From positions 1 to 64,000 of the forward strand of contig NZ_RCWB01000023.1 in the NCBI RefSeq assembly GCF_018448885.1: 64,000 bases of DNA. Reading direction: 5' to 3'. The position numbers and the translations under genes are program-made. Source of the DNA: Photorhabdus caribbeanensis (GTDB lineage: Bacteria > Pseudomonadota > Gammaproteobacteria > Enterobacterales > Enterobacteriaceae). The notes under the pieces are model-generated. The model did no database searches and was not told where the DNA came from. It was given only the letters and a program-made list of their open reading frames with translations. Shown here piece by piece: positions 44,527 to 53,674 of the stretch (its first letter is position 1; each line of letters opens with the position of its first letter).

Positions 44527-45524
44527 GCCCGATTGAAGAAAGACGTGTGCTGCTGGAAGTAGCAGATCTAAAAGTTTACTTTGATATCAAAGATGGCAAA
44601 CAGTGGTTCTGGCAACCAACAAAATCCTTGAAAGCGGTTGATGGCGTTACATTAAGGTTATATGAAGGGGAAACTCTTGGTGTGGTTGGTGAATCCGGTT
44701 GCGGTAAATCGACTTTTGCTCGTGCAATTATCGGATTGGTCAAGTCTTCTGGTGGTTCAGTAACTTGGTTGGGAAAAAGCCTGCTGGATATGGATGATAA
44801 ACAGTGGCGGGATATTCGCAGTGATATCCAGATGATATTCCAAGATCCATTAGCATCCTTAAACCCGCGAATGACGATTGGCGATATTATCGCTGAGCCA
44901 CTGCGCACTTATCATCCAAAGATGAAAGAGTCGGAAATGAAAGAGCGGGTAAAAGCAATGATGATGAAAGTTGGATTACTGCCGAACCTGGTTAACCGTT
45001 ACCCGCATGAATTCTCTGGTGGTCAGTGTCAACGTATCGGGATTGCTCGTGCACTTATTCTTGAACCTAAGTTGGTGATTTGTGATGAGCCGGTATCTGC
45101 ACTTGATGTATCCATTCAGGCTCAGGTAGTGAATCTGTTGCAGGAATTACAACGGGAAATGGGGCTGTCGCTGATTTTTATCGCCCATGATTTGGCGGTG
45201 GTTAAGCACATATCTGACCGTGTACTCGTGATGTATTTAGGGCATGCGGTGGAATTGGGCACTTATGATGAGGTTTATCATAATCCACAGCACCCTTATA
45301 CCAAAGCGTTGATGTCAGCAGTGCCGGTGCCTGATCCAGATAAAGAACGAAATAAACACATTGAATTGTTGGAAGGTGAATTGCCGTCACCCATCAATCC
45401 GCCATCAGGATGTGTTTTCCGTACTCGTTGTCCAATGGCAGATCCTGAATGTGCTAAAACACGGCCATTGATGGAAGGGAGTTTCCGCCATGCCGTGTCT
45501 TGTTTGAAGGTTGATCCGTTGTAA
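44523..45524 (+). CDS. oppF: Oligopeptide ABC transporter ATPase OppF
   Basis: The 333-residue partner ATPase has Walker A GESGCGKST, signature FSGGQCQRI, Walker B LVICDEPVSALD and the C-terminal CVFRTRCPMADPEC motif. It ends the opp operon. The acquired RiPP operon follows on the opposite strand, so oppF marks the left insertion boundary. Confidence 0.97.
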   Translation: MSPIEERRVLLEVADLKVYFDIKDGKQWFWQPTKSLKAVDGVTLRLYEGETLGVVGESGCGKSTFARAIIGLVKSSGGSVTWLGKSLLDMDDKQWRDIRSDIQMIFQDPLASLNPRMTIGDIIAEPLRTYHPKMKESEMKERVKAMMMKVGLLPNLVNRYPHEFSGGQCQRIGIARALILEPKLVICDEPVSALDVSIQAQVVNLLQELQREMGLSLIFIAHDLAVVKHISDRVLVMYLGHAVELGTYDEVYHNPQHPYTKALMSAVPVPDPDKERNKHIELLEGELPSPINPPSGCVFRTRCPMADPECAKTRPLMEGSFRHAVSCLKVDPL

Positions 45525-45603
45525 TTGCTGATGACGTTGCCATATTAGATGGTGTGCTTCACTGGGTTTTTACATTGAGGCATCCTTGATAAACCATAAA
45601 TAT

Positions 45604-45662
45604 GAGAGTTGCTTTTTTGGTTCTGCTTGGGATTCAGGCATATATCAAAATTGGCAACTCTC
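45604..45662. repeat. Inverted repeat at the left edge of the RiPP island
   Basis: GAGAGTTGC (45604-45612) and GCAACTCTC (45654-45662) are perfect 9-bp inverted repeats 41 bases apart, between oppF and the converging ABC-F gene. It may be a terminator with a large loop, a small mobile-element remnant or an insertion scar. Confidence 0.4.
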
Positions 45663-45678
45663 GCTGGTTTAGCCGTAA

Positions 45679-47442
45679 TCAATTCAAGTTCAGTAATTTA
45701 TTGATTTCATTGATTTCCTTATGCCATATAGTTTGAAGATCAGGTTTCTGATGCTTATTCTTTCGTTTCTTATCTTCTTGCAACAATTCTTCAAGCTCAA
45801 AGAGGCGTTTTAATAATTCATCGTCGTTCTTGTCATTAACTGGCACAGACTGAACTGATGAATTTTTAGGTTCATAGTGATTATTGATAGACGTATCTGA
45901 ATACATACTTTTGTAAGCTGAATTTGAATCGTTGTACTCGATAAGTTTACCGTTATTGATGACAAAAAAACGGTTACACACTTTTTCCAGAAACTCACGA
46001 TCATGGGAAACCAAAATGAGTGTTCCTGGATATGCTCGAAGCTGTTCTGCTAGCTCAGTTTTGCCAATAAAATCGAGATGGTTAGTTGGTTCATCCAGCA
46101 TAATGATATGACTATCAATTAGAGATATCCCCAATAATAGGACTCGAGCTCTTTCGCCACCACTTAATGTTTCAATCTTGGAAAATAAACGGTTATAAGT
46201 GAATCCGGCTTTTATTAATGCTTTCTTGCAGGTTTCATTATCAACTGATACACCAGCAAAATCACAGTACATTATTAAAGCATCAATTAATGAATATTTA
46301 TCATCGAGTCTGTGTAACGTCTGATCGTAATAGGCCATTATTGCTTTAGGATGGATCTGGATTTCTGAAATGTTATCAACAGGAGTAATATAATTATGCC
46401 AAACATATTCTAAAAAGGTAGATTTCCCACATCCATTCTCACCAAGGATGGCAATACGATCACCTGATGTTGCAGTAAAGTCAGTAATATTGAATAATTT
46501 TAATGTGCTGTTTTTAAGTTGGACATTAAAATTGTTTATATCAATAATCTTGTTGGCAGGGAGAGATCTTCCAGGGAATGTTAAATACCAAGGATAGTCA
46601 TCTATCGTTTCGCATTGTTGTTCTTTTAATTTATCAATTCTTTTAAACATAGATTGAGCTTTTTTGGAAAGGCTATTACTGTCATAGTTTTTACCCCATG
46701 TAGCCAACTGTTTTGCGCTTGATTCGAGTCGGCGTATCTCCTGCTCCTCAGCGGCATGTTGTAATTGTAAGGTGTCTTCAAGTTTCTGGTGTTCGATTAG
46801 TGCATTGCTACATGGGTAGCCGTATTTATAAAGGGTATTATTGGAAATAATCCAACTGCAATTTGTTACGTTGTCTAGCAGTCTTCGGTCATGTGATACG
46901 GTGATTAAGCATCCTTTCCAAGTTGATAAAAATTGTTCAAGCCAAAGCATGGTGGGTAAATCAAGATGGTTGGATGGTTCATCTAGTAAAAGAGTATTTG
47001 GTTCCAGAAGCAAAGCCCGTGCAATCAAAATTTTCGTTTTTTGTCCACCACTCAAGCTTGAGCATTTCATATGAAAATGCTCACTTCTGAAACCAATGCC
47101 AGTAAGTACAGTTTCAGCTTTCCAGCCACTGGAATAACTTTCATCACAAGGCAACACGGATAATGTAGCGTCTAGTAAACTGAAATCCAATAAAGAATCG
47201 GGAAAATGTTGCTCAATCATATAGAATTTCAGGTTATTGGCATGTGTTACTGTGCCGCTATTAGGTGAAAGATTTTTAGAAATAATCTTTAGCAAAGTAG
47301 ATTTGCCAGAGCCATTAAACCCGATCAGACCTACTTTATCATTCTGGTTTAACGATACAGATAACCCCTTAAACAGCTCGTTTTCTGAGCTTTGGTAATG
47401 TATATTTTCAGCAGTAATGAATGTTTGATTCTTATTTTTCAT
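45679..47442 (-). CDS. ABC-F ATPase, probable self-protection protein of the RiPP cluster
   Basis: The product has 587 residues from the ATG at 47442 (MKNKNQTFITAENI), which has AGAGG upstream; the longer frame to 47532 lies inside the MFS gene. Two ABC domains are present, each with Walker A (GFNGSGKST, GENGCGKST), signature (SLSGGQKTK, LSGGERAR) and Walker B (LLLDEPSNHLD, IMLDEPTNHLD), and no membrane segments. ABC-F proteins act on ribosomes and some protect them from antibiotics. Its start overlaps the MFS end by 11 bases, arguing for a role in producer immunity, which is inference. Confidence 0.86.
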   Translation of the reverse strand: MKNKNQTFITAENIHYQSSENELFKGLSVSLNQNDKVGLIGFNGSGKSTLLKIISKNLSPNSGTVTHANNLKFYMIEQHFPDSLLDFSLLDATLSVLPCDESYSSGWKAETVLTGIGFRSEHFHMKCSSLSGGQKTKILIARALLLEPNTLLLDEPSNHLDLPTMLWLEQFLSTWKGCLITVSHDRRLLDNVTNCSWIISNNTLYKYGYPCSNALIEHQKLEDTLQLQHAAEEQEIRRLESSAKQLATWGKNYDSNSLSKKAQSMFKRIDKLKEQQCETIDDYPWYLTFPGRSLPANKIIDINNFNVQLKNSTLKLFNITDFTATSGDRIAILGENGCGKSTFLEYVWHNYITPVDNISEIQIHPKAIMAYYDQTLHRLDDKYSLIDALIMYCDFAGVSVDNETCKKALIKAGFTYNRLFSKIETLSGGERARVLLLGISLIDSHIIMLDEPTNHLDFIGKTELAEQLRAYPGTLILVSHDREFLEKVCNRFFVINNGKLIEYNDSNSAYKSMYSDTSINNHYEPKNSSVQSVPVNDKNDDELLKRLFELEELLQEDKKRKNKHQKPDLQTIWHKEINEINKLLNLN

Positions 47443-48661
47443 GAACAGCCTCTTTATTCCTGAAAAAAACCACAAATATTGCCGCAAAAATAGCCAGTAA
47501 GAATTCCCAAAAATAGATATTTTGGACATCAATGTTTTTACCTTGGTAATTCATCAATAAGTATATGGCCAATATGCCTATGCCGGATAGCCCATTGAAG
47601 GTTGATTGTAGCCGCCCTTGATAGGCTGGATCACTCATTATTTGAGCTAGGGTAATTGATAGTGCCCAACTGGATAAACCAAACCCAACTAGGAAATAAA
47701 TAGGATATGCCAAAAAAGTGTTTGAGTTTTTTGATAAGAAAAATAATGAAAATGCCATTATTACCAACAGGCAAAAAATGGTGTTCTTCATGGATATTAT
47801 GCGGCATAGAATAGGCGAGAAGAAGCCACCAAACAGAACGCCAGTGGAATACAGTGCTTCGAGAACGGCAAATATATCTGTACCAGCATGTAATACTTCA
47901 TTGGTGTAAGGAACCAACAAAATTGGAACAGTCATTAAAATTACCATTATAAACATTTGTATTGTGTAGGTGCTGATCAGTTCTTTCTTTTGGCTAATGT
48001 ATCTGATAGATTCAATGTAGTCATTGATGAAAGAAGATTTTTGTGACTGATCTATTCCATAACATGCACTGTTATTACATTTCATAAAGTGGTTCAGTAT
48101 ACCAGAAATAATGAAGAATAATCCACCAAGAGCTAATGTTCCTGTCATTCCAAGATGTATTATTAAGAAACCGCTTATACCCATGCCGATGATTGTTCCA
48201 AATTCATAAATCATATCGACGGTAGCGTTTGCGTTGATAAGATCTTTTTCTGGCACAACCCCACGTATTAAAGGAATCGCCGCTGGCATATAGAAAGAAA
48301 TAAAGATCCCTAATATTGAAAAAAGAATGAAAATATTGGGTTCGAAACCAAGACCTTCAAAAATCGTAAAGATAAGAACGGCAGCGCCTCTAATAGCATT
48401 AGATATGATAAGGAGAGTCTTTCTGTTGAATTTATCAGCGCAAACACCAAAAAAAGGCCCAAAAATTATGCTGGGCATCCAGATAAAAAACATCATTAAC
48501 GCAACGTCACTGATTGAGTTACTCCGATGATAGACTAACCATGATAAAGTTATATAATTCAATCCATTACCTACGGTGGCTAAAAAACCACTCAGAGAAA
48601 AGAGAAGGTAAGGTTGAATGGTGAAAAGGTGCAATCTATCACTTAGTTCTTTTTTTAACAT
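47432..48661 (-). CDS. MFS exporter of the RiPP cluster
   Basis: The 409-residue, about 12-helix protein is of the MFS_3/EntS-like type, with the loop motif GVCADKFNRKTLLI after helix 2 and no periplasmic domain. Such exporters are used for siderophores and for microcin C (MccC). It starts 5 bases after the second cupin gene and overlaps the ABC-F gene. In context it probably exports the modified peptide. Confidence 0.86.
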   Translation of the reverse strand: MLKKELSDRLHLFTIQPYLLFSLSGFLATVGNGLNYITLSWLVYHRSNSISDVALMMFFIWMPSIIFGPFFGVCADKFNRKTLLIISNAIRGAAVLIFTIFEGLGFEPNIFILFSILGIFISFYMPAAIPLIRGVVPEKDLINANATVDMIYEFGTIIGMGISGFLIIHLGMTGTLALGGLFFIISGILNHFMKCNNSACYGIDQSQKSSFINDYIESIRYISQKKELISTYTIQMFIMVILMTVPILLVPYTNEVLHAGTDIFAVLEALYSTGVLFGGFFSPILCRIISMKNTIFCLLVIMAFSLFFLSKNSNTFLAYPIYFLVGFGLSSWALSITLAQIMSDPAYQGRLQSTFNGLSGIGILAIYLLMNYQGKNIDVQNIYFWEFLLAIFAAIFVVFFRNKEAVHEK

Positions 48662-48665
48662 GAAA

Positions 48666-49481
48666 CTATCCTATTTTTTTGAATCCATTGCTGAGCCAGA
48701 AGATTTTTGATCCAAAATACTTTTTTTTCTTTGCACCGAATTGCAATCTTTGAATAAATTGTGGCATTGATGTAACTATATCGTCCAGAAACATTTTCAG
48801 ATTATGTTCGTTTACGGTGCTATGGATAAAAGTCACTGACGCTTCTATCGTTCTTGCTTGATGCCACCATTTTTGTGGAAAGTAGATGAAATCTCCTTTT
48901 TCAAGACGAACGATATAATAGGGAATATTCAATATAGCTAGCTCATCCTCATGATAAAATTTTCCTTCTTCTAGTTTGAATTCCGGTGGTACAAGTATAA
49001 ATTCTTTTATTCCTTCTAATTGGCCTACTACTCCATTAACATTCATCATGTCTTGGTGCATATTTGTTATTGTACCTTTGGATGACATAAGTAACCAAGG
49101 ACAAATAGCTAATTGACCAACTAAAGATAGAGAAATGTTTTTTATTTCAGTATGTTCCGGTAAAATATAACTGGTATTTAGATCTGGATAAGTATAAAAA
49201 GGCTGCCATGACCAATTTCCTAGGTTTTTGATACCATTCTTTATGCGAAATATATAATCTTTGATATCAATTTCTTCTAAATGAGAACCATTAATTTTAT
49301 CTTCAATCATTATACGATCTTCGCCGAATGTATCACTAATATACTGAAACATATCTTCATGAAATAAAGACCATTTACAGCAATATTTCTTTATTAGGAA
49401 ACAGTCGGCAAGGAGATTTCTACAATCTTTAGTTATATTATAGTGTTCTTCTGACTCGAAATGTAAAATTGTATTATTCAT
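48666..49481 (-). CDS. JmjC/cupin_8-type Fe(II)/2-oxoglutarate oxygenase (second copy)
   Basis: The product has 271 residues from the ATG at 49481 (MNNTILHFES), which has GAGG at good spacing; the longer start at 49502 lies in the upstream gene. The double-stranded beta-helix iron site is visible as His142-x-Asp144 (TNMHQDMMN) and His207 (FPQKWWHQAR). Between them GVVGQLEGIKEFILVPP and GDFIYFPQKW are the cupin strands. JmjC/cupin_8 enzymes hydroxylate protein side chains. The start overlaps the HExxH gene end by 8 bases. Its likely substrate is the 49-residue precursor. Confidence 0.83.
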   Translation of the reverse strand: MNNTILHFESEEHYNITKDCRNLLADCFLIKKYCCKWSLFHEDMFQYISDTFGEDRIMIEDKINGSHLEEIDIKDYIFRIKNGIKNLGNWSWQPFYTYPDLNTSYILPEHTEIKNISLSLVGQLAICPWLLMSSKGTITNMHQDMMNVNGVVGQLEGIKEFILVPPEFKLEEGKFYHEDELAILNIPYYIVRLEKGDFIYFPQKWWHQARTIEASVTFIHSTVNEHNLKMFLDDIVTSMPQFIQRLQFGAKKKKYFGSKIFWLSNGFKKIG

Positions 49482-50298
49482 GAAATACCTCAAATCCTTC
49501 AAGAGTTACAAATTTCATTTGGTGAAGTAAAAATGAGCCCATATCAGTTAAGTTGATTGAGTCATTAAAAAGATGTAAAGTTTCAATCAGTTTTTTCTTA
49601 TGACTTTCTATTCTGCAGCAGTCTATTTTTGGGTTACTTTCATTAATATTCTTGTGTCTTGTATAGAGTATTATTCTTGATAAAACAAAAGCGGAGTGAT
49701 ATACGCCTATTGCTGGCCTATCATAGTTCCTAAATGGACTTTTTATTAAATTTTTTGATATTACTAATGGATCTACTAATTGTTTGATATACAGATCAAT
49801 ATGGGACATTTCATGAATTAAATTTTCCATATAATCAATGACTTCCCAGTGTTTCTTGGGGGCTATAATAATGGTTCCGAGAAATTTAATTGAAGAGGAT
49901 GCGATAAAATTATCACATTTCACAATCAAAATATCATTAATATACAAATTCATTGCATAAGATAAATTTTCATTACTCATACAAATGTTATTTATTGCCA
50001 CCAGAGTTTTTTTATATATTTCTTCGTCATCACAATACTCGAATTTTGATAAGTTATCATTTTGTTCAACCATATTTTTGTTGATTAACTTTATGGTATA
50101 ATCATATTTATTCTTATTTTCTAATGAGTATAGCTTTACTTTTTTTTTCCATTCTTCTCCTTTATTATCTAGCAAAGCAGTATCACAATTAATTGAGTTT
50201 AAGCTATATTGCTGATATTTGTTCCAGAGATTAACCTGAAAATCTATCACATTCTTATTAATTATGATAGAAAACAGCTCGCGTTTAGTGACAGTCAT
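49474..50298 (-). CDS. HExxH-motif putative peptide beta-hydroxylase
   Basis: The product has 274 residues from the ATG at 50298 (MTVTKREL), preceded by GGAGAG and overlapping the ThiF gene end by 14 bases. It has HExxH at 162-166 (LIHEMSHIDLY) and, after FRNYDRPAIG, a further His201 in GVYHSAFVLSR. This spacing fits the RiPP-associated HEXXH family, several of which are 2-oxoglutarate-dependent peptide beta-hydroxylases rather than proteases. There is no signal peptide. A metalloprotease that cuts the leader is the alternative. Confidence 0.72.
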   Translation of the reverse strand: MTVTKRELFSIIINKNVIDFQVNLWNKYQQYSLNSINCDTALLDNKGEEWKKKVKLYSLENKNKYDYTIKLINKNMVEQNDNLSKFEYCDDEEIYKKTLVAINNICMSNENLSYAMNLYINDILIVKCDNFIASSSIKFLGTIIIAPKKHWEVIDYMENLIHEMSHIDLYIKQLVDPLVISKNLIKSPFRNYDRPAIGVYHSAFVLSRIILYTRHKNINESNPKIDCCRIESHKKKLIETLHLFNDSINLTDMGSFLLHQMKFVTLEGFEVFHE

Positions 50299-51259
50299 AA
50301 TATTGCTCTCCAATTAGTTCCAAACTCGTAGGATTTAATATTTTTCTTTTGTTGAGTAATTCTACAGGAGTAAAAGGGTAGAAATAGCTAATGATGCTAT
50401 TCGATAATATTGATGCAAGTAAAGAATTAGTTGAAGCGATAGAGCCCTGAATTGTGGTGGCTTTTATTTTTTTGTATTCTGATATTGATGATATGTAATT
50501 CTCTATAGATGATGTGTTGTCTAATAAGGGCCCTGCACTAACGATATCATAACCAACTGCCCCATAGATAATTGGAATGTTATGCTTTAGTGCATATCTG
50601 GCTGTATATATAGAAGAAATGATAACAGGAGTGTCTATGGATGAAATTATTATATCTACCTTTTTTGAAAAGAAATCAAGAGATTCTTCTGAGTCTAGTT
50701 TTTTTATATGGATATTTATTTTTAATTCTGAATTTATTTTCTTCAGTTTTTTTTTAAGAGCTGTTACCTTGAATTCACCAATGTCGCAATTGTCAAATGC
50801 GAATTGTCTATTTAAATTAGTTATATCAACTTTGTCATAATCTATCAGCGTTATTTCACTAAAACCTGATGTGGCAAGACAGATAGCAATATGAGATCCA
50901 ATTCCACCACACCCAATAATAAGAGCATGCAAGTCTTTTTTAAATTTAAAGGGAACTTCGATAGTGGATAAATGATAATTTAAAAATTCATAGCTTTTTT
51001 CCATTGAGGTTTCTTTATAATCATCTAAGTACGAAATAATCAATTTTGTATCTTTTAGTTTACTATAAATTTTTTGGATTAAATTATCTTTGCTGACAAG
51101 TTTCTTTATATGTTCTTCATCTATTCCTTGCCTTAAAGACTCTATAAAAGAAATTATCTTTTCTGATTTCTCTTGAATTTTTAATTCATAAGAATTCTTG
51201 CCGTGAAGAAGCAATGAATTATCTTTTATTATTATGGCTGCGTTAAGTTTATATATCAT
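50285..51259 (-). CDS. ThiF/MccB-like adenylating enzyme (E1 superfamily)
   Basis: The 324-residue protein has an N-terminal ~105-residue extension of helical, winged-helix-like character (IQEKSEKIISFIESLRQGID...), then the E1 Rossmann domain. The latter has the Gly loop GCGGIGS (116-122), Asp140, the ATP-binding DITNLNRQ with Arg151, and Lys164. A second conserved region is SSIDTP. There is no transferred-thiol CxxC zinc site near the C-terminus. Size and layout resemble MccB of microcin C, which adenylates a peptide C-terminus, and the F/E1-like partners of other RiPP systems. The start overlaps the SBP-like gene by 11 bases. Confidence 0.83.
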   Translation of the reverse strand: MIYKLNAAIIIKDNSLLLHGKNSYELKIQEKSEKIISFIESLRQGIDEEHIKKLVSKDNLIQKIYSKLKDTKLIISYLDDYKETSMEKSYEFLNYHLSTIEVPFKFKKDLHALIIGCGGIGSHIAICLATSGFSEITLIDYDKVDITNLNRQFAFDNCDIGEFKVTALKKKLKKINSELKINIHIKKLDSEESLDFFSKKVDIIISSIDTPVIISSIYTARYALKHNIPIIYGAVGYDIVSAGPLLDNTSSIENYISSISEYKKIKATTIQGSIASTNSLLASILSNSIISYFYPFTPVELLNKRKILNPTSLELIGEQYYDCH

Positions 51260-52625
51260 TTGAATTTACCTTTCGTGTTATATATTCACCTATAGTCATG
51301 AGAGTTTCTTCGGATAGATCTTTTGTGCAGAAATATCCTGTTGGAAAAATAAAAAGAGGAATATATGCGCATTGTTGTCTCAGATGTAGATCAATCAAAG
51401 AAAATATCTTTTCTTGAATTAATCTGTCACTACAGAATATGAGTTGTGAATAATATTTTTTTATCTTATTAAGGTGTTTTTCTGAGGTGATACCACGACT
51501 TATGTCTGTTTTTATTAATAGTATAGGAGAGCATCTTAGTGATTTTCTTATCTCAAATCGTAGGTGAGTTCTAGATACCCATTGACCATAATTATCTTCC
51601 TTTATTTCTAAAATTATATTAAACTCTGAAAGTTGTCTCTTTAGATATAATAGTATTTCTTTGTTAGGATAAAAATCCTCATAGGCTATACTAAGATGAA
51701 AAGGTAAATCTAATTTTTGAGCGGATGTTGATTTATTTTCAATGTAGGGAATATCATAGATATAAAGGTATGAATCTATAGGGTTTAACATATTGTTAAA
51801 CTTTTCATCTATAGCTTTTTTATTAATACATGTTGTTAATATATGTTTAACATTTTCATCTAGAATGAAGAATTCAGTGCCTGGCGTGAGTAATGTAATT
51901 AATTTCTCTTCGTTTTTTTTGAAATTAATATCATGACAATTATTTCTATAAAAATTTAAGTCAAGCCCTGTATCACAGCTAACATCTATATCATTTTTTC
52001 GAAATCTCTCGGCATATTTATCATCCTCAATAAGCATGTAATTTATAGTGCTGATAATATTTTTATTTTCACATAACTTGTAGAATCTATTTGTTGTTAA
52101 TTTATATTTTTGGTTGTTAATTTCAGATATTTTATATGGGCCGGCAGTAATATCTTTATGTTTTTTGTGCATTGGAGATATATTTATTACACATAGATAA
52201 TTTAAGAAGAAGACGTCTTTATATTTAAGCTCTATTGTTAGAGTATATTTTTTTATGCTCTTGATTCCCAAGTAATTTGATTCAAAATTAGAAAATTTTT
52301 CATAACCTTTTATTGCTGTAAGTAATTTATTATAGCGATTGTTTTTATCTCTACAGATGGTCCTTATTGAATGACAATAATCTTCTGCTGTAACTTTTTC
52401 ACCATTACTCCAATAAATATCATTCCGGATATTTATGGTTATGATTTTACCACTTTTATTCATGAAATAATCCCTTGCGGCGAGACAAATGATCTCTTTT
52501 CCTTTTTCATAAAATAGAGGCAAAGCAGTTTTTAGAAATATTTGCTCACCACTGTAATCACTGACGGAAAATAATTCTGGATTATATGGAAAGCTATCTA
52601 CTCCGATATTAATGCTGGTTTTCAT
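51249..52625 (-). CDS. OppA-like peptide-binding protein without a signal peptide
   Basis: The 458-residue protein resembles family 5 peptide-binding proteins: IRNDIYWSNGEKVTAEDYCHSIR matches the OppA signature, and TAGPYKISEINN matches the GNGAYLLKEW region. It begins MKTSINIGVDSFPYNP with no signal peptide or lipobox, so it should stay in the cytoplasm, and it is ~90 residues shorter than OppA. It is read between a cupin oxygenase and the ThiF-like enzyme. I infer that it binds the precursor or product peptide. GGAG precedes the ATG. Confidence 0.78.
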   Translation of the reverse strand: MKTSINIGVDSFPYNPELFSVSDYSGEQIFLKTALPLFYEKGKEIICLAARDYFMNKSGKIITINIRNDIYWSNGEKVTAEDYCHSIRTICRDKNNRYNKLLTAIKGYEKFSNFESNYLGIKSIKKYTLTIELKYKDVFFLNYLCVINISPMHKKHKDITAGPYKISEINNQKYKLTTNRFYKLCENKNIISTINYMLIEDDKYAERFRKNDIDVSCDTGLDLNFYRNNCHDINFKKNEEKLITLLTPGTEFFILDENVKHILTTCINKKAIDEKFNNMLNPIDSYLYIYDIPYIENKSTSAQKLDLPFHLSIAYEDFYPNKEILLYLKRQLSEFNIILEIKEDNYGQWVSRTHLRFEIRKSLRCSPILLIKTDISRGITSEKHLNKIKKYYSQLIFCSDRLIQEKIFSLIDLHLRQQCAYIPLFIFPTGYFCTKDLSEETLMTIGEYITRKVNSNDI

Positions 52626-52668
52626 ATTAACTCCAGTTATAATATTTTATATTGTATGATAATCAATT

Positions 52669-53607
52669 TTAGTCAATGTTTTTATTGAGCATCTTATTGT
52701 AAAGCTCCATTTTCTCATTAAGTAAAGATATATGTTTTTTGGTAAACTCTAGATCTTCTTCTATTGAATTTTTTACTTCTTTAGATATAACAATTTCTGG
52801 ATGATAGATATCATTGATATAGTTCTTGAATGCTATTTCACTGGAATATGTATCTTTTGAAATATAACTTTGATAATTATGGAAAAATCTTATAGAGTGT
52901 TGTTTTGCAGTAAATCCACCTGTTACCATAATATTATCTTCTGCGTTATGTATTTCATGAACCCATCCTGTTGGAATATAAAGAATAGTTCCTGGTTTTA
53001 GAATAAATTCTAATATTCTGATTTGTTTTTTATGTAATCTTTTGATAATTTTATCATCAAATAAAGAATCACCCATTTTAATATTATGTCTGCTTGACGG
53101 GGAGATTGCTCTGAATATTTTTATTCCTTTGACCATTAATATCCAGGCGCTAGTAGAAAAACAATCAATATGAAGATCACAATTAATTCCCTTCTTACCG
53201 AAGAATATCCATCTTCTGCGAAATTGCATGTGCTTTGGTAATTTATTTATAAAGTCCTCTGGATGCCAGTTCGGTAGAATAAAATCATTGTCTAATTCTG
53301 GTAAAGTTTTTTGATAGCTCCATCCTGTCATATATGGGCAATCTTCACCTTTTTGTATTATTTCTATATAATCGCTAATGGGGATCTTTCTGGTAATATT
53401 GGCTGGATCATTTAAATCATCGCTGACCTGGCATAAAATTTCTCTTCCTTTTTCCTTAAAGAAATCGAATGACCATTTTTTATATATTTCCATATCCATA
53501 TTCATGCCAGAGAATTGGACAGGTAATGTTTGATTGAAATAAATATCTTCGAATTTATCTCTGGTTATGGAGTTTATGTCAATGATATTAGGATTTTCTA
53601 TATTCAT
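52669..53607 (-). CDS. JmjC/cupin_8-type Fe(II)/2-oxoglutarate oxygenase (first copy)
   Basis: The 312-residue protein has the JmjC iron triad His146-x-Asp148 (CDLHIDCFSTSAW) and His217 (PTGWVHEIHN). TGWSYQKTLPEL and RRWIFFGKKG come before it, and PGTILYIPTGW leads into the second His. A C-terminal helical region (about 255-312) may mediate dimerisation, as in other cupin_8 hydroxylases. It is the first enzyme gene after the precursor peptide gene (67 bases), so it is a good candidate for the first modification. Confidence 0.85.
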   Translation of the reverse strand: MNIENPNIIDINSITRDKFEDIYFNQTLPVQFSGMNMDMEIYKKWSFDFFKEKGREILCQVSDDLNDPANITRKIPISDYIEIIQKGEDCPYMTGWSYQKTLPELDNDFILPNWHPEDFINKLPKHMQFRRRWIFFGKKGINCDLHIDCFSTSAWILMVKGIKIFRAISPSSRHNIKMGDSLFDDKIIKRLHKKQIRILEFILKPGTILYIPTGWVHEIHNAEDNIMVTGGFTAKQHSIRFFHNYQSYISKDTYSSEIAFKNYINDIYHPEIVISKEVKNSIEEDLEFTKKHISLLNEKMELYNKMLNKNID

Positions 53608-53674
53608 ATCTTCACCTTCTAAAATGGATAAATGGCCATATTTTTAGATATGACCATATTTTTTAGTTAATTTA

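Noticed and set aside
47443-47532. N-terminal 30-residue extension of the ABC-F protein
   Set aside because: The extension is the end of the MFS gene read in another frame. The ATG at 47442 has AGAGG before it and matches where ABC-F proteins begin.
50285-51259. ThiF-like protein as a thiamine or molybdopterin biosynthesis enzyme
   Set aside because: There is no sulphur-carrier gene, no ThiS or MoaD partner and no other cofactor genes nearby. The operon is built around a short peptide gene and transport/protection genes.
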